Source: Hyphomicrobium sp. ghe19 (lineage in GTDB: Bacteria > Pseudomonadota > Alphaproteobacteria > Rhizobiales > Hyphomicrobiaceae). From it: 64,000 nucleotides of DNA. The position numbers and the translations under genes were made by a program. Positions 18,929 to 26,605 of the stretch are shown here, piece after piece. The DNA is taken from positions 248,001 to 312,000 of the forward strand of contig NZ_LR743509.1 of NCBI RefSeq assembly GCF_902712875.1, written 5' to 3'. The first letter of the stretch is position 1. Every line of letters begins with the position of its first letter. The notes under the pieces are model-generated. The model was given only the letters and a program-made list of their open reading frames with translations, ran no database searches and had not been told where the DNA came from.

Positions 18929-18978
18929 ATCCCGGCTCTTTGTGACCGCACCCGAGGCGCGGCCACTTCGGCCGGGAT
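18929..18978. repeat. Palindromic intergenic repeat (ATCCCGGC / GCCGGGAT arms)
   Basis: Arms ATCCCGGC (18929-18936) and GCCGGGAT (18971-18978), the latter followed by GACA, lie in the 238-base gap between pheS and rplT. Elements with the core GTCATCCCGGC are dispersed in many alphaproteobacterial genomes. Only one copy is visible here, so the repeat status is inferred. Confidence 0.5.
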
Positions 18979-19025
18979 GACACTTGTTGGGCCAGTTGGC
19001 TGCGTCCGAGCAGCCAAGTGGGCAA

Positions 19026-19427
19026 TTAAGCCGCCTTCTTGACCTTGTCCTGGTCGGCCTTGGCGACGGGCGAGCTGGCAGCTGCCGCAGCCTTGTCGAC
19101 GAGGGCCTTGAAGCCCGCCGGATCGTTGATCGCGATATCCGACAGAACCTTGCGATCGACCTCGATGCCGAGGTTCGTCAGGCCGTTGATGAAGCGGCCG
19201 TAGGTCAGGCCGTGCTCGCGGACAGCGGCGTTGATGCGCTGGATCCAGAGTGCGCGGAAATTGCGCTTGCGACGCTTGCGATCGCGATAAGCGTACTGCT
19301 GCGCTTTTTCGACAGCCTGCTTGGCGACGCGGATCGTATTTTTGCGACGGCCGTAATAGCCCTTCGCGGCCTTGATTACTTTCTTGTGCTTGGCGTGGGC
19401 GGTAACGCCACGTTTGACGCGAGCCAT
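19026..19427 (-). CDS. rplT: 50S ribosomal protein L20
   Basis: A 133-aa L20, which binds 23S rRNA and is needed for early large-subunit assembly. The N-terminus [19 protein letters not shown] and the core [21 protein letters not shown] are diagnostic. It exceeds the usual ~118 residues by an Ala/Lys-rich tail ([20 protein letters not shown]). It follows rpmI by 98 bases and is probably cotranscribed with it. In other bacteria L20 represses its own operon by binding the leader. Confidence 0.98.
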   Translation of the reverse strand: MARVKRGVTAHAKHKKVIKAAKGYYGRRKNTIRVAKQAVEKAQQYAYRDRKRRKRNFRALWIQRINAAVREHGLTYGRFINGLTNLGIEVDRKVLSDIAINDPAGFKALVDKAAAAASSPVAKADQDKVKKAA

Positions 19428-19525
19428 GGGAGAAAACTCCTGGAATTAGTGCTTCAAGAAGAACGAGTCTTTGCTGGGTGCTTGCTGCTCCCCACCGGGA
19501 GCCGGCTGCAACCACCTGCGAGATC

Positions 19526-19726
19526 TCAGCGGTTGTAGGGCATGTATTTCTTGACGATCTTCGCGTCAGAATCGTTCAGCACGCCTGTGCCGCGCGCCTT
19601 CTGAATGAATTTCGCCGTGCGTTTGATCATGCCGTGACGCTTACCGGCCTGGGCTGCAACAACCTTGCCCGTGCCGGTCATCTTGAAGCGCTTTTTGGCG
19701 CCGCTCTTGGTCTTCATCTTAGGCAT
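19526..19726 (-). CDS. rpmI: 50S ribosomal protein L35
   Basis: A 66-aa L35 beginning [20 protein letters not shown] and ending KYMPYNR, both diagnostic. I set the start at ATG 19726; a longer open frame upstream is not part of the protein. It heads the rpmI-rplT unit, preceded by a ~315-base GC-rich leader. Confidence 0.97.
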   Translation of the reverse strand: MPKMKTKSGAKKRFKMTGTGKVVAAQAGKRHGMIKRTAKFIQKARGTGVLNDSDAKIVKKYMPYNR

Positions 19727-20041
19727 TTTGCTTGTCCTTAGTTCTCGCTCACGGGCCCGCCGGATGCTCGCGCTCACGCGCTTTACATCCTGGCCCTCCG
19801 CGGGGGCGGCGCTCGGCGCCGAGCCGCCTTGCGGCCCCGGACCAAAAGTCCGAAGTGCGGAGGCGAGCTTGGAGGCGCTCAAATGCCCTGGCTCGTTTCC
19901 GAGCCGAAGTGCCGGTGCATTGCTGCTCCAGCGCTCTCAACCGTTGCGAAACGGCTGGTCCTGCGAAGGGTGCTTTTTGCGGTTTCCGCTTGTTTTTCAA
20001 AAGCATAAGAACCGCCACGGCATGCCTCGCCGGGCGGCTCT
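19727..20041 (-). promoter_or_regulatory. Long GC-rich leader of rpmI-rplT (possible L20 control region)
   Basis: From the predicted start near 20041 to the rpmI ATG there are about 315 bases without a convincing gene. The sequence is GC-rich and self-complementary, for example GGCGGCTCGGCGCCGAGCGCCGCC. Leaders of L35-L20 operons in other bacteria bind L20 and fold like its rRNA site, so autoregulation is a reasonable inference here. Confidence 0.45.
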
Positions 20042-20048
20042 GAGCGGG

Positions 20049-20077
20049 GTTATAGGGGAGGCCTCGGGAATTCGCAA
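20049..20077 (-). promoter_or_regulatory. Predicted sigma-70 promoter of rpmI-rplT
   Basis: On the minus strand TTGCGA (20077-20072), a spacer of exactly 17 bases and TATAAC (20054-20049) form a good promoter facing rpmI. It is the best match in this gap. Confidence 0.6.
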
Positions 20078-20215
20078 CATTTTCGGTAGCGTTGCGAAAA
20101 ATGCAACGCGCGGAAGGATTTCGCCGGAGACCCGCGAAATTCTCATTGGTTACATTAGAACTAATTACAGGGTTAACACGTTGTTAAGTGCGCCGATGCG
20201 CCAGGGAGACGGGCC

Positions 20216-20563
20216 GTGAAGCAAATCATCGATCAGATCGTCAATTTGCTCCAACAGGGCATAACGGCCATTTTCAAGTTCGTCGAACTCGTCTGGCAGT
20301 GGTCGTTCGGCCAGATGTTCGAAATTTTTCAATCGAACTGGCAGGCTCTGCCGGTTTGGAAAATCGCTATTCTGGCGGTCGTCGTCATCGCCATCATCTA
20401 CGTGCTTTATCGCGGCTTCTTCCAGCTTTGGGCGGCGGCGGAACAAATCTTCAAAGCGTTTGTCGAACTGCTGATGGTGCTCGTCTCCATCCTGCCCTAC
20501 GTGCTGATCGCCGGCCTGATCGCAGCGGGCGGCAGCTACATCATTCAGCACGTCAATATCTAA
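20216..20563 (+). CDS. Small membrane protein of unknown function (115 aa)
   Basis: Starts with GTG 20216 after GGGAGA (about 20203-20208). Two hydrophobic segments are clear: WKIAILAVVVIAIIYVLYRG (about residues 48-67) and a C-terminal one (about 83-107). The N-terminus is aromatic and amphipathic with repeated FxFVELVWQW-like pattern. I recognise no family. It runs tail-to-tail with the gtrA-like gene, 19 bases apart, and is divergent from rpmI. Confidence 0.75.
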   Translation: MKQIIDQIVNLLQQGITAIFKFVELVWQWSFGQMFEIFQSNWQALPVWKIAILAVVVIAIIYVLYRGFFQLWAAAEQIFKAFVELLMVLVSILPYVLIAGLIAAGGSYIIQHVNI

Positions 20564-20582
20564 CGCGATCTCGTAAACGGGA

Positions 20583-21023
20583 TCAGCTCGACGATACCGA
20601 TTGCAATTCGGTGTCGTCGCCGGCGGGAGCATTCGTGTTCTTGCTGAACACGATGCGGCTGCGCACGTAGTAGAGCGATACGAAGCAGATCAGCACGGAT
20701 ATCGTTTTCCCGTCGATGGGCGGGAGATTCATTTCGTGCACCGTCAGCCAGATCACGCCCGCCGTCAGCAGAAGACCGAGGAACGATGTGCCTGCGAATT
20801 CCATGAAGACGCGATGATTGGATTTGTGCGACATGTCGTGATTGAAGACGAAGGTCCTCGTCAGCGCGTAGTTCACGACCATTCCGACTGTATATGCGAT
20901 GACGCTCTGCAGAATAGGCAGTCCGAAGACGTATGTGAGTGAGAGGAAGATCGTGTAATCGACGATGGTCGAACCCAGGTTAACGCCGAGATAGAGCAAG
21001 GCATGACGAAGCTTAGGGTTCAT
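20583..21023 (-). CDS. GtrA-family membrane protein
   Basis: A 146-aa GtrA-like protein with four predicted membrane segments. GtrA proteins are thought to help move lipid-linked sugars across the membrane for cell-surface glycosylation. The family pattern is visible: an N-terminal helix pair with FLVNLG-like GVNLGSTIVDY (about 13-23), YTVGMVVNYALTRTFVF (about 44-60) and a final helix YYVRSRIVF. No dedicated glycosyltransferase adjoins it, though two glycosyltransferase genes lie 2.6-4.7 kb away. Confidence 0.85.
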   Translation of the reverse strand: MNPKLRHALLYLGVNLGSTIVDYTIFLSLTYVFGLPILQSVIAYTVGMVVNYALTRTFVFNHDMSHKSNHRVFMEFAGTSFLGLLLTAGVIWLTVHEMNLPPIDGKTISVLICFVSLYYVRSRIVFSKNTNAPAGDDTELQSVSSS

Positions 21024-21350
21024 TCGAAAGACCTTCTGGCGACCGACTGGCGAACGATGCGATACCTAAAGCGGACTGACAAGCGAACAGCTGCAACTTG
21101 GGAAACAGCAATGATTTTTCGTGCGGGCGGCTACTCGTCGTCCGCAGTTTTTTTAGGCTGATTTGAATGCGCCCGGTCATGCGCCAAATGGACCTCGACG
21201 CACTCTTCTCGCGCGGCGATGCCGGAATTCATCAGCAAATTCGTGCTTACCGCTGATTGCGTCTCCTTCGCCGCCGTTGACTGGCGCGAGCATTGGGTTG
21301 TGGCAAGTTAAGCTCGCCCCTGAAGTGCGACTATCCTCAAGAGGCTGCTC
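21024..21350. other. Intergenic region without recognised gene
   Basis: 327 bases between the gtrA-like gene and a small membrane protein gene. It is AT-rich near the gtrA start and holds the two divergent promoters by inference. I see no RNA gene, clear hairpin or credible reading frame. Confidence 0.4.
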
Positions 21351-21551
21351 ATGAGACTCGATCCGTTCATCGCGGCGATTTTCTTTCTTGCGGCGCTTCC
21401 CACCGCTGCCATCAGCCTGCGTTCCGCCACCGGCTGGCGTGCCGGTGTCGTATTCGCGGCGTTCTATCCGGCGCTGGTCCTGCTAGTCGGCATTCTGATG
21501 ATCGTGGCGTTCATTTCACTAGCCGCACTCGGTTTGGTCGACCTCGATTGA
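21351..21551 (+). CDS. Small two-helix membrane protein (66 aa)
   Basis: Starts at ATG 21351 behind AAGAGG (spacing about 8). It has two hydrophobic segments, residues 5-20 and 30-60, and little else. No family recognised. The good ribosome site and composition support a real gene. Confidence 0.65.
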   Translation: MRLDPFIAAIFFLAALPTAAISLRSATGWRAGVVFAAFYPALVLLVGILMIVAFISLAALGLVDLD

Positions 21552-21665
21552 CCTCGCTCGTCAGTCGCGGAAGCTCAGGCCACGCAGCGTTTCGTGGGGA
21601 ACAGCGCGCGAGCGATTCGACGTGGTGATGTCTATTGCATCATCGTCAGCTCACGGATCAGCGTC

Positions 21666-21842
21666 ATGTATCACATCGTTCATGTTGGAATGAATAGCGC
21701 GGCCCTGAAACAGCTCGACGACCTGCGTCAGGCGTTTCCAAATCTCTACAATCGCCAGGATATTCTGCTGCAGCTTCTCGAAGAGGCGCATCGGAAATAT
21801 TCGAAGAGCGCCTCGAAGCCGAAGTTGCAGATCGCGGCGTAA
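21666..21842 (+). CDS. Small hypothetical protein (58 aa)
   Basis: From ATG 21666 the frame gives MYHIVHVGMNSAALKQLDDL, then a mainly helical, charged sequence ending KPKLQIAA. The open frame extends upstream to 21594, but that part is Arg-rich and non-typical. There is no strong ribosome site. It may be a small soluble helical protein; no function is inferred. Confidence 0.5.
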   Translation: MYHIVHVGMNSAALKQLDDLRQAFPNLYNRQDILLQLLEEAHRKYSKSASKPKLQIAA

Positions 21843-21882
21843 TTACAGGGTCTTGGAACCCTCAATCCAATTGTTTCCCGGT

Positions 21883-21923
21883 GTGTAAACGAGGCTCCTC
21901 CTGCGTTAATGCGGTTTACACAA
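21883..21923. promoter_or_regulatory. Inverted repeat TGTGTAAAC / GTTTACACA upstream of the secreted-peptide gene
   Basis: Perfect 9-base arms at 21883-21891 and 21915-21923, centre to centre 32 bases (about three helical turns). They lie about 120 bases before the 77-aa secreted protein gene. This spacing suits a dimeric or cooperative repressor; the binding protein is unknown. Confidence 0.45.
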
Positions 21924-22039
21924 AGAATACAATTCTCCCTATGCAGCCTGTCCTTATTCGGAGTTCATTCAGCCGTAGGCAACGACGGTTGCTCGCACGC
22001 TTGCTCGCGTGCTGTTCGTTGAGATAAGCGGAGATGAAC

Positions 22040-22273
22040 ATGCGTATTGCACCACTATTGGCAGCATCCGTCGTTGCGATCGGTTTGTCTGCGGCGGGCA
22101 CTTCTTCACAGGCCGCCCAGCTCGCACCGCTAAAGGGAATAGAAGCAAGCCAATCACTTGCTACGCCGGTTGGTGTTGGCCGGTACTGCTGGCGCTGGCG
22201 CAATATCTGCGCAAACCGCTGGGGTTGGGGCGGCCCGCGTTTCCGCCGCTGCATGTGGCGTCACGGATGCTGA
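22040..22273 (+). CDS. Small secreted Cys/Trp/Arg-rich protein (77 aa)
   Basis: The start at ATG 22040 is preceded by AAGCGGAG; an ATG two codons earlier is possible. A signal peptide (MRIAPLLAASVVAIGLSAAG, cleaved near SSQAA) leads a mature chain of about 50 residues. Its last ~30 residues are packed with Trp, Arg and four Cys (YCWRWRNIC, RRCMWRHGC). The four Cys could make two disulfides. I do not recognise the family. It could bind metal, heme or the cell wall, or be a peptide effector. Confidence 0.6.
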   Translation: MRIAPLLAASVVAIGLSAAGTSSQAAQLAPLKGIEASQSLATPVGVGRYCWRWRNICANRWGWGGPRFRRCMWRHGC

Positions 22274-22320
22274 CGTTCATTTGACTGCGTGCGCGGCGTC
22301 AAAGGACGATGCCGCGCATC

Positions 22321-22695
22321 TCAAATTTGCTTGTTCGCGCGCCTGAGACGGGTTGCGAGAAGGCTCATAACGCGGAGCGCGAATTCTGGATCGTCGCGCA
22401 CGACGGCGAGAAACGCGGGCTTATCGATGGCGACAACTTCTGTCGGTTCGGCGGCCATTGCGGCCGCGCTTCGCGGTCCATCATCGATCAGCGCCATCTC
22501 GCCGAAAATGCCGCCGGTTTGGACGTTTTCCAGCACTATCCCATAGGTGATGATGTCGACCCGGCCTGAGCGCACCATGTACATGGTGTCACCGGGATCT
22601 TCTTCGAGGAAGATTTTTTCGCCGGCCTCGAAATGCCGGTACGGCGCGCCGATGCGGTCGAGTATCGAGAAATCAAAAGGCCGGTCATCGCTCAT
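22321..22695 (-). CDS. Stand-alone cyclic nucleotide-binding domain protein (124 aa)
   Basis: A single cNMP-binding beta-barrel of the Crp/Fnr fold with no DNA-binding domain. The phosphate-binding cassette is recognisable: GGIFGEMALIDDGPRSAAA (about residues 61-79), with the conserved Glu and Arg. The final helices (VMSLLATRLRRANKQ) resemble the dimerisation helix. Stand-alone forms are common in alphaproteobacteria and may sense cAMP or act as partners; its role here is unknown. It lies downstream of infC on the same strand, 159 bases away. Confidence 0.85.
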   Translation of the reverse strand: MSDDRPFDFSILDRIGAPYRHFEAGEKIFLEEDPGDTMYMVRSGRVDIITYGIVLENVQTGGIFGEMALIDDGPRSAAAMAAEPTEVVAIDKPAFLAVVRDDPEFALRVMSLLATRLRRANKQI

Positions 22696-22816
22696 GCGGC
22701 CGCTCCCCCGAAGACTTCCGTCAGTCGGGCAAAGCTAGAACCGTCCGTGTGCGAGAGCAAGTCTCAGAGCCTGCGCCGTAAACGGGCGAGGGCCGGCGCG
22801 GGCAGAGGTAGACAAG

Positions 22817-22836
22817 GGCGGGGCGGAAACCCCGCC
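22817..22836 (-). terminator. GC-rich hairpin downstream of infC
   Basis: Perfect arms GGCGGGG (22817-22823) and CCCCGCC (22830-22836) with a 6-base loop, about 20 bases after the infC stop on the minus strand. No T-run follows, so it is a weak terminator candidate or an mRNA 3'-end stabiliser. Confidence 0.4.
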
Positions 22837-22854
22837 GCAGTCACTTCATCGACG

Positions 22855-23385
22855 TCATTTGGGAGCGAGCACCATGACCATCTGCCGGCCTTCGAAGCGT
22901 GGTTCGCTCTCGACCTTGGAGATGGATTCGGTGTCGGCTTTCACGCGCTGCAGGACGGCCATGCCAAGCTGAGAGTGCGCCATTTCACGGCCGCGGAAGC
23001 GCAGCGTTATCTTGACCTTGTCGCCTTCTTCGAAGAACCGCTTAATCGCCCGCATCTTGACGTCGTAGTCGTGATCATCGATGCCCGGACGCATCTTGAT
23101 CTCTTTCAACTCAACGATTTTCTGATTTTTACGGGCCTCGGCGGCCTTCTTCTGTTCTTGGAATTTGAACTTGCCGAAGTCGAGGATTTTGCAGACCGGC
23201 GGTTCCGCGTCGGGCGAAATTTCCACGAGGTCTAGTCCGGCCTCTTCGGCGCGGGCAAGTGCATCGAATTTTGCAATGACGCCGACGTTCTGGCCTGTCT
23301 CATCGATGAGACGGACTTCTCGGGCCCGAATTTGGTCGTTGATGCGGGGCCCTGAGTTTTCCCGGCTCTGAGGCTCGGGTCGCAT
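22855..23385 (-). CDS. infC: Translation initiation factor IF-3
   Basis: A 176-aa IF-3, which keeps 30S subunits apart from 50S and checks start-codon pairing. The N-domain begins [20 protein letters not shown] (about residues 14-33) and the C-domain contains [17 protein letters not shown] (about 93-109). An ordinary ATG at 23385 opens it, unlike the rare start codon used by E. coli infC. In many bacteria infC precedes rpmI-rplT; here about 3.1 kb separates them. Confidence 0.97.
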   Translation of the reverse strand: MRPEPQSRENSGPRINDQIRAREVRLIDETGQNVGVIAKFDALARAEEAGLDLVEISPDAEPPVCKILDFGKFKFQEQKKAAEARKNQKIVELKEIKMRPGIDDHDYDVKMRAIKRFFEEGDKVKITLRFRGREMAHSQLGMAVLQRVKADTESISKVESEPRFEGRQMVMVLAPK

Positions 23386-23588
23386 TGGTTTACGGATGGT
23401 TCAACTCCTTATGTGGTTCCAATTATTGACCGAAGACGGATTCCCGGCCCAGTCAGCGGCGAACATGGGAAAGAACGGGCTCTCAAGTCAAGCGTGACGC
23501 GTGAGCAAAATTGCCAAAAGGCGTGCCTTCGCCCATTTTCCGAACACTTTCCCCTCCTCGCAGCGCTTTTTGGCGGGGCAAATGGCCC

Positions 23589-24320
23589 TCAGCGCCAATG
23601 CTTCGCTATCCAGGGCGTCGGCAGGACGTACTTATAGGATTTCTTCCACGCCGCATTGACGGGCCAAATTCCGTCGCGCGCCTCATCCGGATCGGGCTTG
23701 CCGTGGAACGCTACGACCTTTGCTTCCGGCGGGAGCCGAGGCGGGATGAAGAAATTCAGGGGCCAACTCGGCAGCAGCGAGTGTTTGAAGCTCAGGCACC
23801 ATTCCGGGGGGAAGAAGACGACGTCTTCGCTCTCGGCGGAAATATATTGTTGTTCAATCCGGTAGCGGCGCAAAATGGCTTCGGGGTCGGCGTTGAACGT
23901 GTCGAAGATGTGAGACATCTTGCCGACAGGGAACCGATAGATCGACGTATTGCCGACGCGCTCGTTGGGTTGGGTCCAGTTCTGGGCAACGCAAAAACGC
24001 CCTGGCTCGAAGTCGAAGAAGCCGTCTATCGATCCAGTGATGACCACGTCGAGATCAAAAAACAGTACGTCGCCTTCGAGATCGTGAAGCGGGTATTGCC
24101 AGAGCGATAGCTTCCGCCACGGCGTCGTAAATTCGCGCGCGGGCAAGTTGATCGCGGGAAGAGGCGCAATTTGCACCCAGGGATCGACCCCTTTTGCATC
24201 GTCAGTGAAACAGATGAGGCGAGTTTCCCGCTGCGTATTGCGGCGGATCATCGATGCTAAGCGGTTGAGGTAATCGATGCCGTATCGCGTACCCCATTTA
24301 ATACAGATTATTGTTTGCAT
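23589..24320 (-). CDS. Putative glycosyltransferase (243 aa)
   Basis: A protein beginning MQTIICIKWGTRYGIDYLNR and containing DVLFFDLDVVITGSID, a DxD-type nucleotide-sugar site (about residues 85-100). Conserved FHGKPDP near residue 208 fits the same small family of predicted transferases. Start at ATG 24320 behind GAGG; upstream extension of the frame lacks coding character. It lies just downstream of a GT4 transferase on the same strand, so both may act on one cell-surface polymer, but substrate is unknown. Confidence 0.7.
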   Translation of the reverse strand: MQTIICIKWGTRYGIDYLNRLASMIRRNTQRETRLICFTDDAKGVDPWVQIAPLPAINLPAREFTTPWRKLSLWQYPLHDLEGDVLFFDLDVVITGSIDGFFDFEPGRFCVAQNWTQPNERVGNTSIYRFPVGKMSHIFDTFNADPEAILRRYRIEQQYISAESEDVVFFPPEWCLSFKHSLLPSWPLNFFIPPRLPPEAKVVAFHGKPDPDEARDGIWPVNAAWKKSYKYVLPTPWIAKHWR

Positions 24321-24601
24321 CGCCTCGCTTTTGACACCTAAGGCCACGTCCCCGTGGTCCGACCCACCCAGTCCGATCTTTGATATCGGAAGTTTTGCGG
24401 ACGCAACAGCGTGCACAGCGGATCTTCCGACAATTAGTGTCAGTATCGGTAATAGCGGTGGGGATTATGTCGGGCCCGTTCAACCGGGCATTGCGCAAAA
24501 TGTTCGTTGCAGGACGAAGGCGTTCAATAGAGAGCACACGCTCCGGACTTTTCCACGAATAATTTCCCTCGCGCACTGTCACGGGGGGATTCGCGACGGC
24601 G

Positions 24602-25765
24602 TCATTTTGCATCGATCAAGCGCTGGTAAACGGCCAGCGTTTTCGATGTAAGCTGGGCCAACGTGAAGCGGCTTCGAACGTTGGCCGCTCCCCGTTCGCC
24701 ATGTGCCTTACGTTTCTCGGCCGGCCACTTCAGCATGGTTTCGATCGCATCGGCGACGGCCACCGGATCAGCGTATGGGACGCGCAAACCGGACGCTTTA
24801 TCGGGTGAGACGTCGGGTTCCGTCAGCGCCACTTCGCGGCCGGGGCCGGTATCCGAGACGATGATCGGCACGCCCATCGCTTGAGATTCGATGGCGACGC
24901 GCGGAAGGCCTTCCTGCTCGGAAATATTGAGGGCGATATCGCTGATCCCGTAAGCAGCCGCGATGTCGCGCACGTGCCCGGGGAAGCGCAATTGATGCGC
25001 GACGCCGAGCTTTTGGGCCTGCGCCTCGAGTTCCGCTTTGAAGGCCGGTTTTTCGACCTCGCCCGCCAAGACACAGACGACGTCTGGGGCGCCGCGCTGT
25101 TTCAGAATTCCCAAAGCAGAGACCAGATGATGCTGGGCTTTGCGCGGCGTGATGCGGCCGGCGAGGATCAAGACTGGCTTGCTGCCGTCCGCATCCAGCA
25201 ACTTTCGCACCGCGGCCAATCTTTCGGGCGTCAGCAGCGCGGGATCAAACACTGTCCCATCGAAGGCACGATGAATGACGGCAATGCGCTTCTCGGGCGT
25301 ATGGTAGCGGGTGCGGATGAGGTGCGCCATGTAGTCCGACACGGCGATCACGGTATCGCTGCGCGCCATGACGCTATTGTAGAAATTCTTCAGCCGGGTT
25401 TTTTCGGAATATTCGGAATGGTAGGTTGTCACGAAAGGCGTACTGGTGCGCCGCGCAGCATAAAGGGCGCTCCAAGCGGGTGCGCGGCTTCGCGCATGAA
25501 TGATCGAGACGTTTTCGCGGCGGATGATGTCAGCGAGCTGCCGCGCGTTCTTCAAGAGAACGACCGGGTTCTTGGTGGCGAGCGGCATGGGAATATGCTC
25601 ACCGCCGGCGGCAACGATCTGATCGACCATCGGGCCGCCTTGGGACGCAACGAGAGCGCGATGTCCGTTTTTGACAAGCGCGGTTGCTATCTGCAAGCAA
25701 CCGAGTTCGGCGCCGCCTGCGCGCATGCGAGGAATGACTTGCAGCACCGTCAAAGTGTTTTTCAT
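24602..25765 (-). CDS. Family 4 glycosyltransferase (GT-B fold)
   Basis: A 387-aa GT4-like enzyme that moves a sugar from an activated donor to an acceptor, probably at the inner membrane face. The N-domain starts LTVLQVIPRMRAGGAELGCL (about residues 4-23) and contains HARSRAPAW. The donor site shows LAGRITPRKAQ (about 202-212) and the EX7E region SEQEGLPRVAIESQAMGVP (about 284-302). It is divergent from the alpha/beta hydrolase gene, leaving 34 bases. The polymer involved (LPS or exopolysaccharide) is not shown. Confidence 0.9.
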   Translation of the reverse strand: MKNTLTVLQVIPRMRAGGAELGCLQIATALVKNGHRALVASQGGPMVDQIVAAGGEHIPMPLATKNPVVLLKNARQLADIIRRENVSIIHARSRAPAWSALYAARRTSTPFVTTYHSEYSEKTRLKNFYNSVMARSDTVIAVSDYMAHLIRTRYHTPEKRIAVIHRAFDGTVFDPALLTPERLAAVRKLLDADGSKPVLILAGRITPRKAQHHLVSALGILKQRGAPDVVCVLAGEVEKPAFKAELEAQAQKLGVAHQLRFPGHVRDIAAAYGISDIALNISEQEGLPRVAIESQAMGVPIIVSDTGPGREVALTEPDVSPDKASGLRVPYADPVAVADAIETMLKWPAEKRKAHGERGAANVRSRFTLAQLTSKTLAVYQRLIDAK

Positions 25766-25799
25766 TTCAGCTCATCAATCGGAGTCGTTGAGGCCAACG

Positions 25800-26603
25800 A
25801 TGGACAGTCCCTATAAGATTCCAGCAGCGGAACCGCAAATGCTTCCTGTCGGGAGAGGCGCGGAGGCGCGGGAAATCCCCTTTATCGCGCAGAATCGAGC
25901 AAAATCCGCCGGGCCCGGTCTTTTCTGGCTCTCGGGATTCATGTCGGACATGGCTGCGACGAAAGCCACGGCAATGGCTCAATGGGCGGCTGAGCATAAT
26001 CTCGGGTCGACGCGATTTGATTATTCCGGTCACGGAATTTCCGCGGGGCGTATTGAGGATGGAACGATCGGGCGGTGGCTCGAAGAAGCCGAGGCGGTCT
26101 TCTCAGCGGTCACGAGCGGTCCTCAGATCGTCATCGGTTCGAGCATGGGCGGGCATATCGCGCTGCTGCTCTTGCGAAAACTTCTGCGAGAGCGTCCGGA
26201 CGAGGCGGCGCGGATCAAAGCGCTCGTTCTCATCGCGCCCGCCTGGGACATGACGGAAGAACTGATGTGGAAGCGGTTTTCCGATGAGGTTCGCCGCGAA
26301 ATCACGGAGCGCGGCTTTTTCAAGCAACCGTCCGCCTATGCGGAGCCCTATACGATCACGCGCCGTCTCATCGAGGAAGGCCGCGAACATCTTTTCGCGC
26401 GTCAGCCGTTCGATCCGGGACGGCCGGTCGTGATTCTGCAAGGTCTATTGGATGTCGATGTGCCGGCGTCTCATACGCGCGAACTTGCGACGTTCCTGAC
26501 GGGCGACAGGGTCAAGTTGATTGAGGTTGCCGACGCGGAGCACCGGCTGTCGCGGCCGCAAGATCTCGATCTGCTTTTCGGCGAAATCAACAAGCTGCTT
26601 TAG
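25800..26603 (+). CDS. Alpha/beta hydrolase (ABHD10/esterase-like)
   Basis: A 267-aa alpha/beta hydrolase. The nucleophile elbow GSSMGG and the pattern STRFDYSGHGISAGR are those of a bacterial family related to ABHD10 esterases. The acid and His lie in LLDVDVPASH and ADAEHRLS near the end. I chose ATG 25800 behind GAGG rather than an upstream frame extension. Substrate unknown. Stop codons of this gene and the following minus-strand gene are only two bases apart. Confidence 0.85.
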   Translation: MDSPYKIPAAEPQMLPVGRGAEAREIPFIAQNRAKSAGPGLFWLSGFMSDMAATKATAMAQWAAEHNLGSTRFDYSGHGISAGRIEDGTIGRWLEEAEAVFSAVTSGPQIVIGSSMGGHIALLLLRKLLRERPDEAARIKALVLIAPAWDMTEELMWKRFSDEVRREITERGFFKQPSAYAEPYTITRRLIEEGREHLFARQPFDPGRPVVILQGLLDVDVPASHTRELATFLTGDRVKLIEVADAEHRLSRPQDLDLLFGEINKLL

Positions 26604-26605
26604 CG

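Noticed and set aside
18784..19515. 243-aa frame spanning rplT
   Set aside because: It is a frame-shifted shadow of L20.
24277..24651. 124-aa plus-strand frame between two glycosyltransferase genes
   Set aside because: No coding character or ribosome site; overlaps both gene ends.
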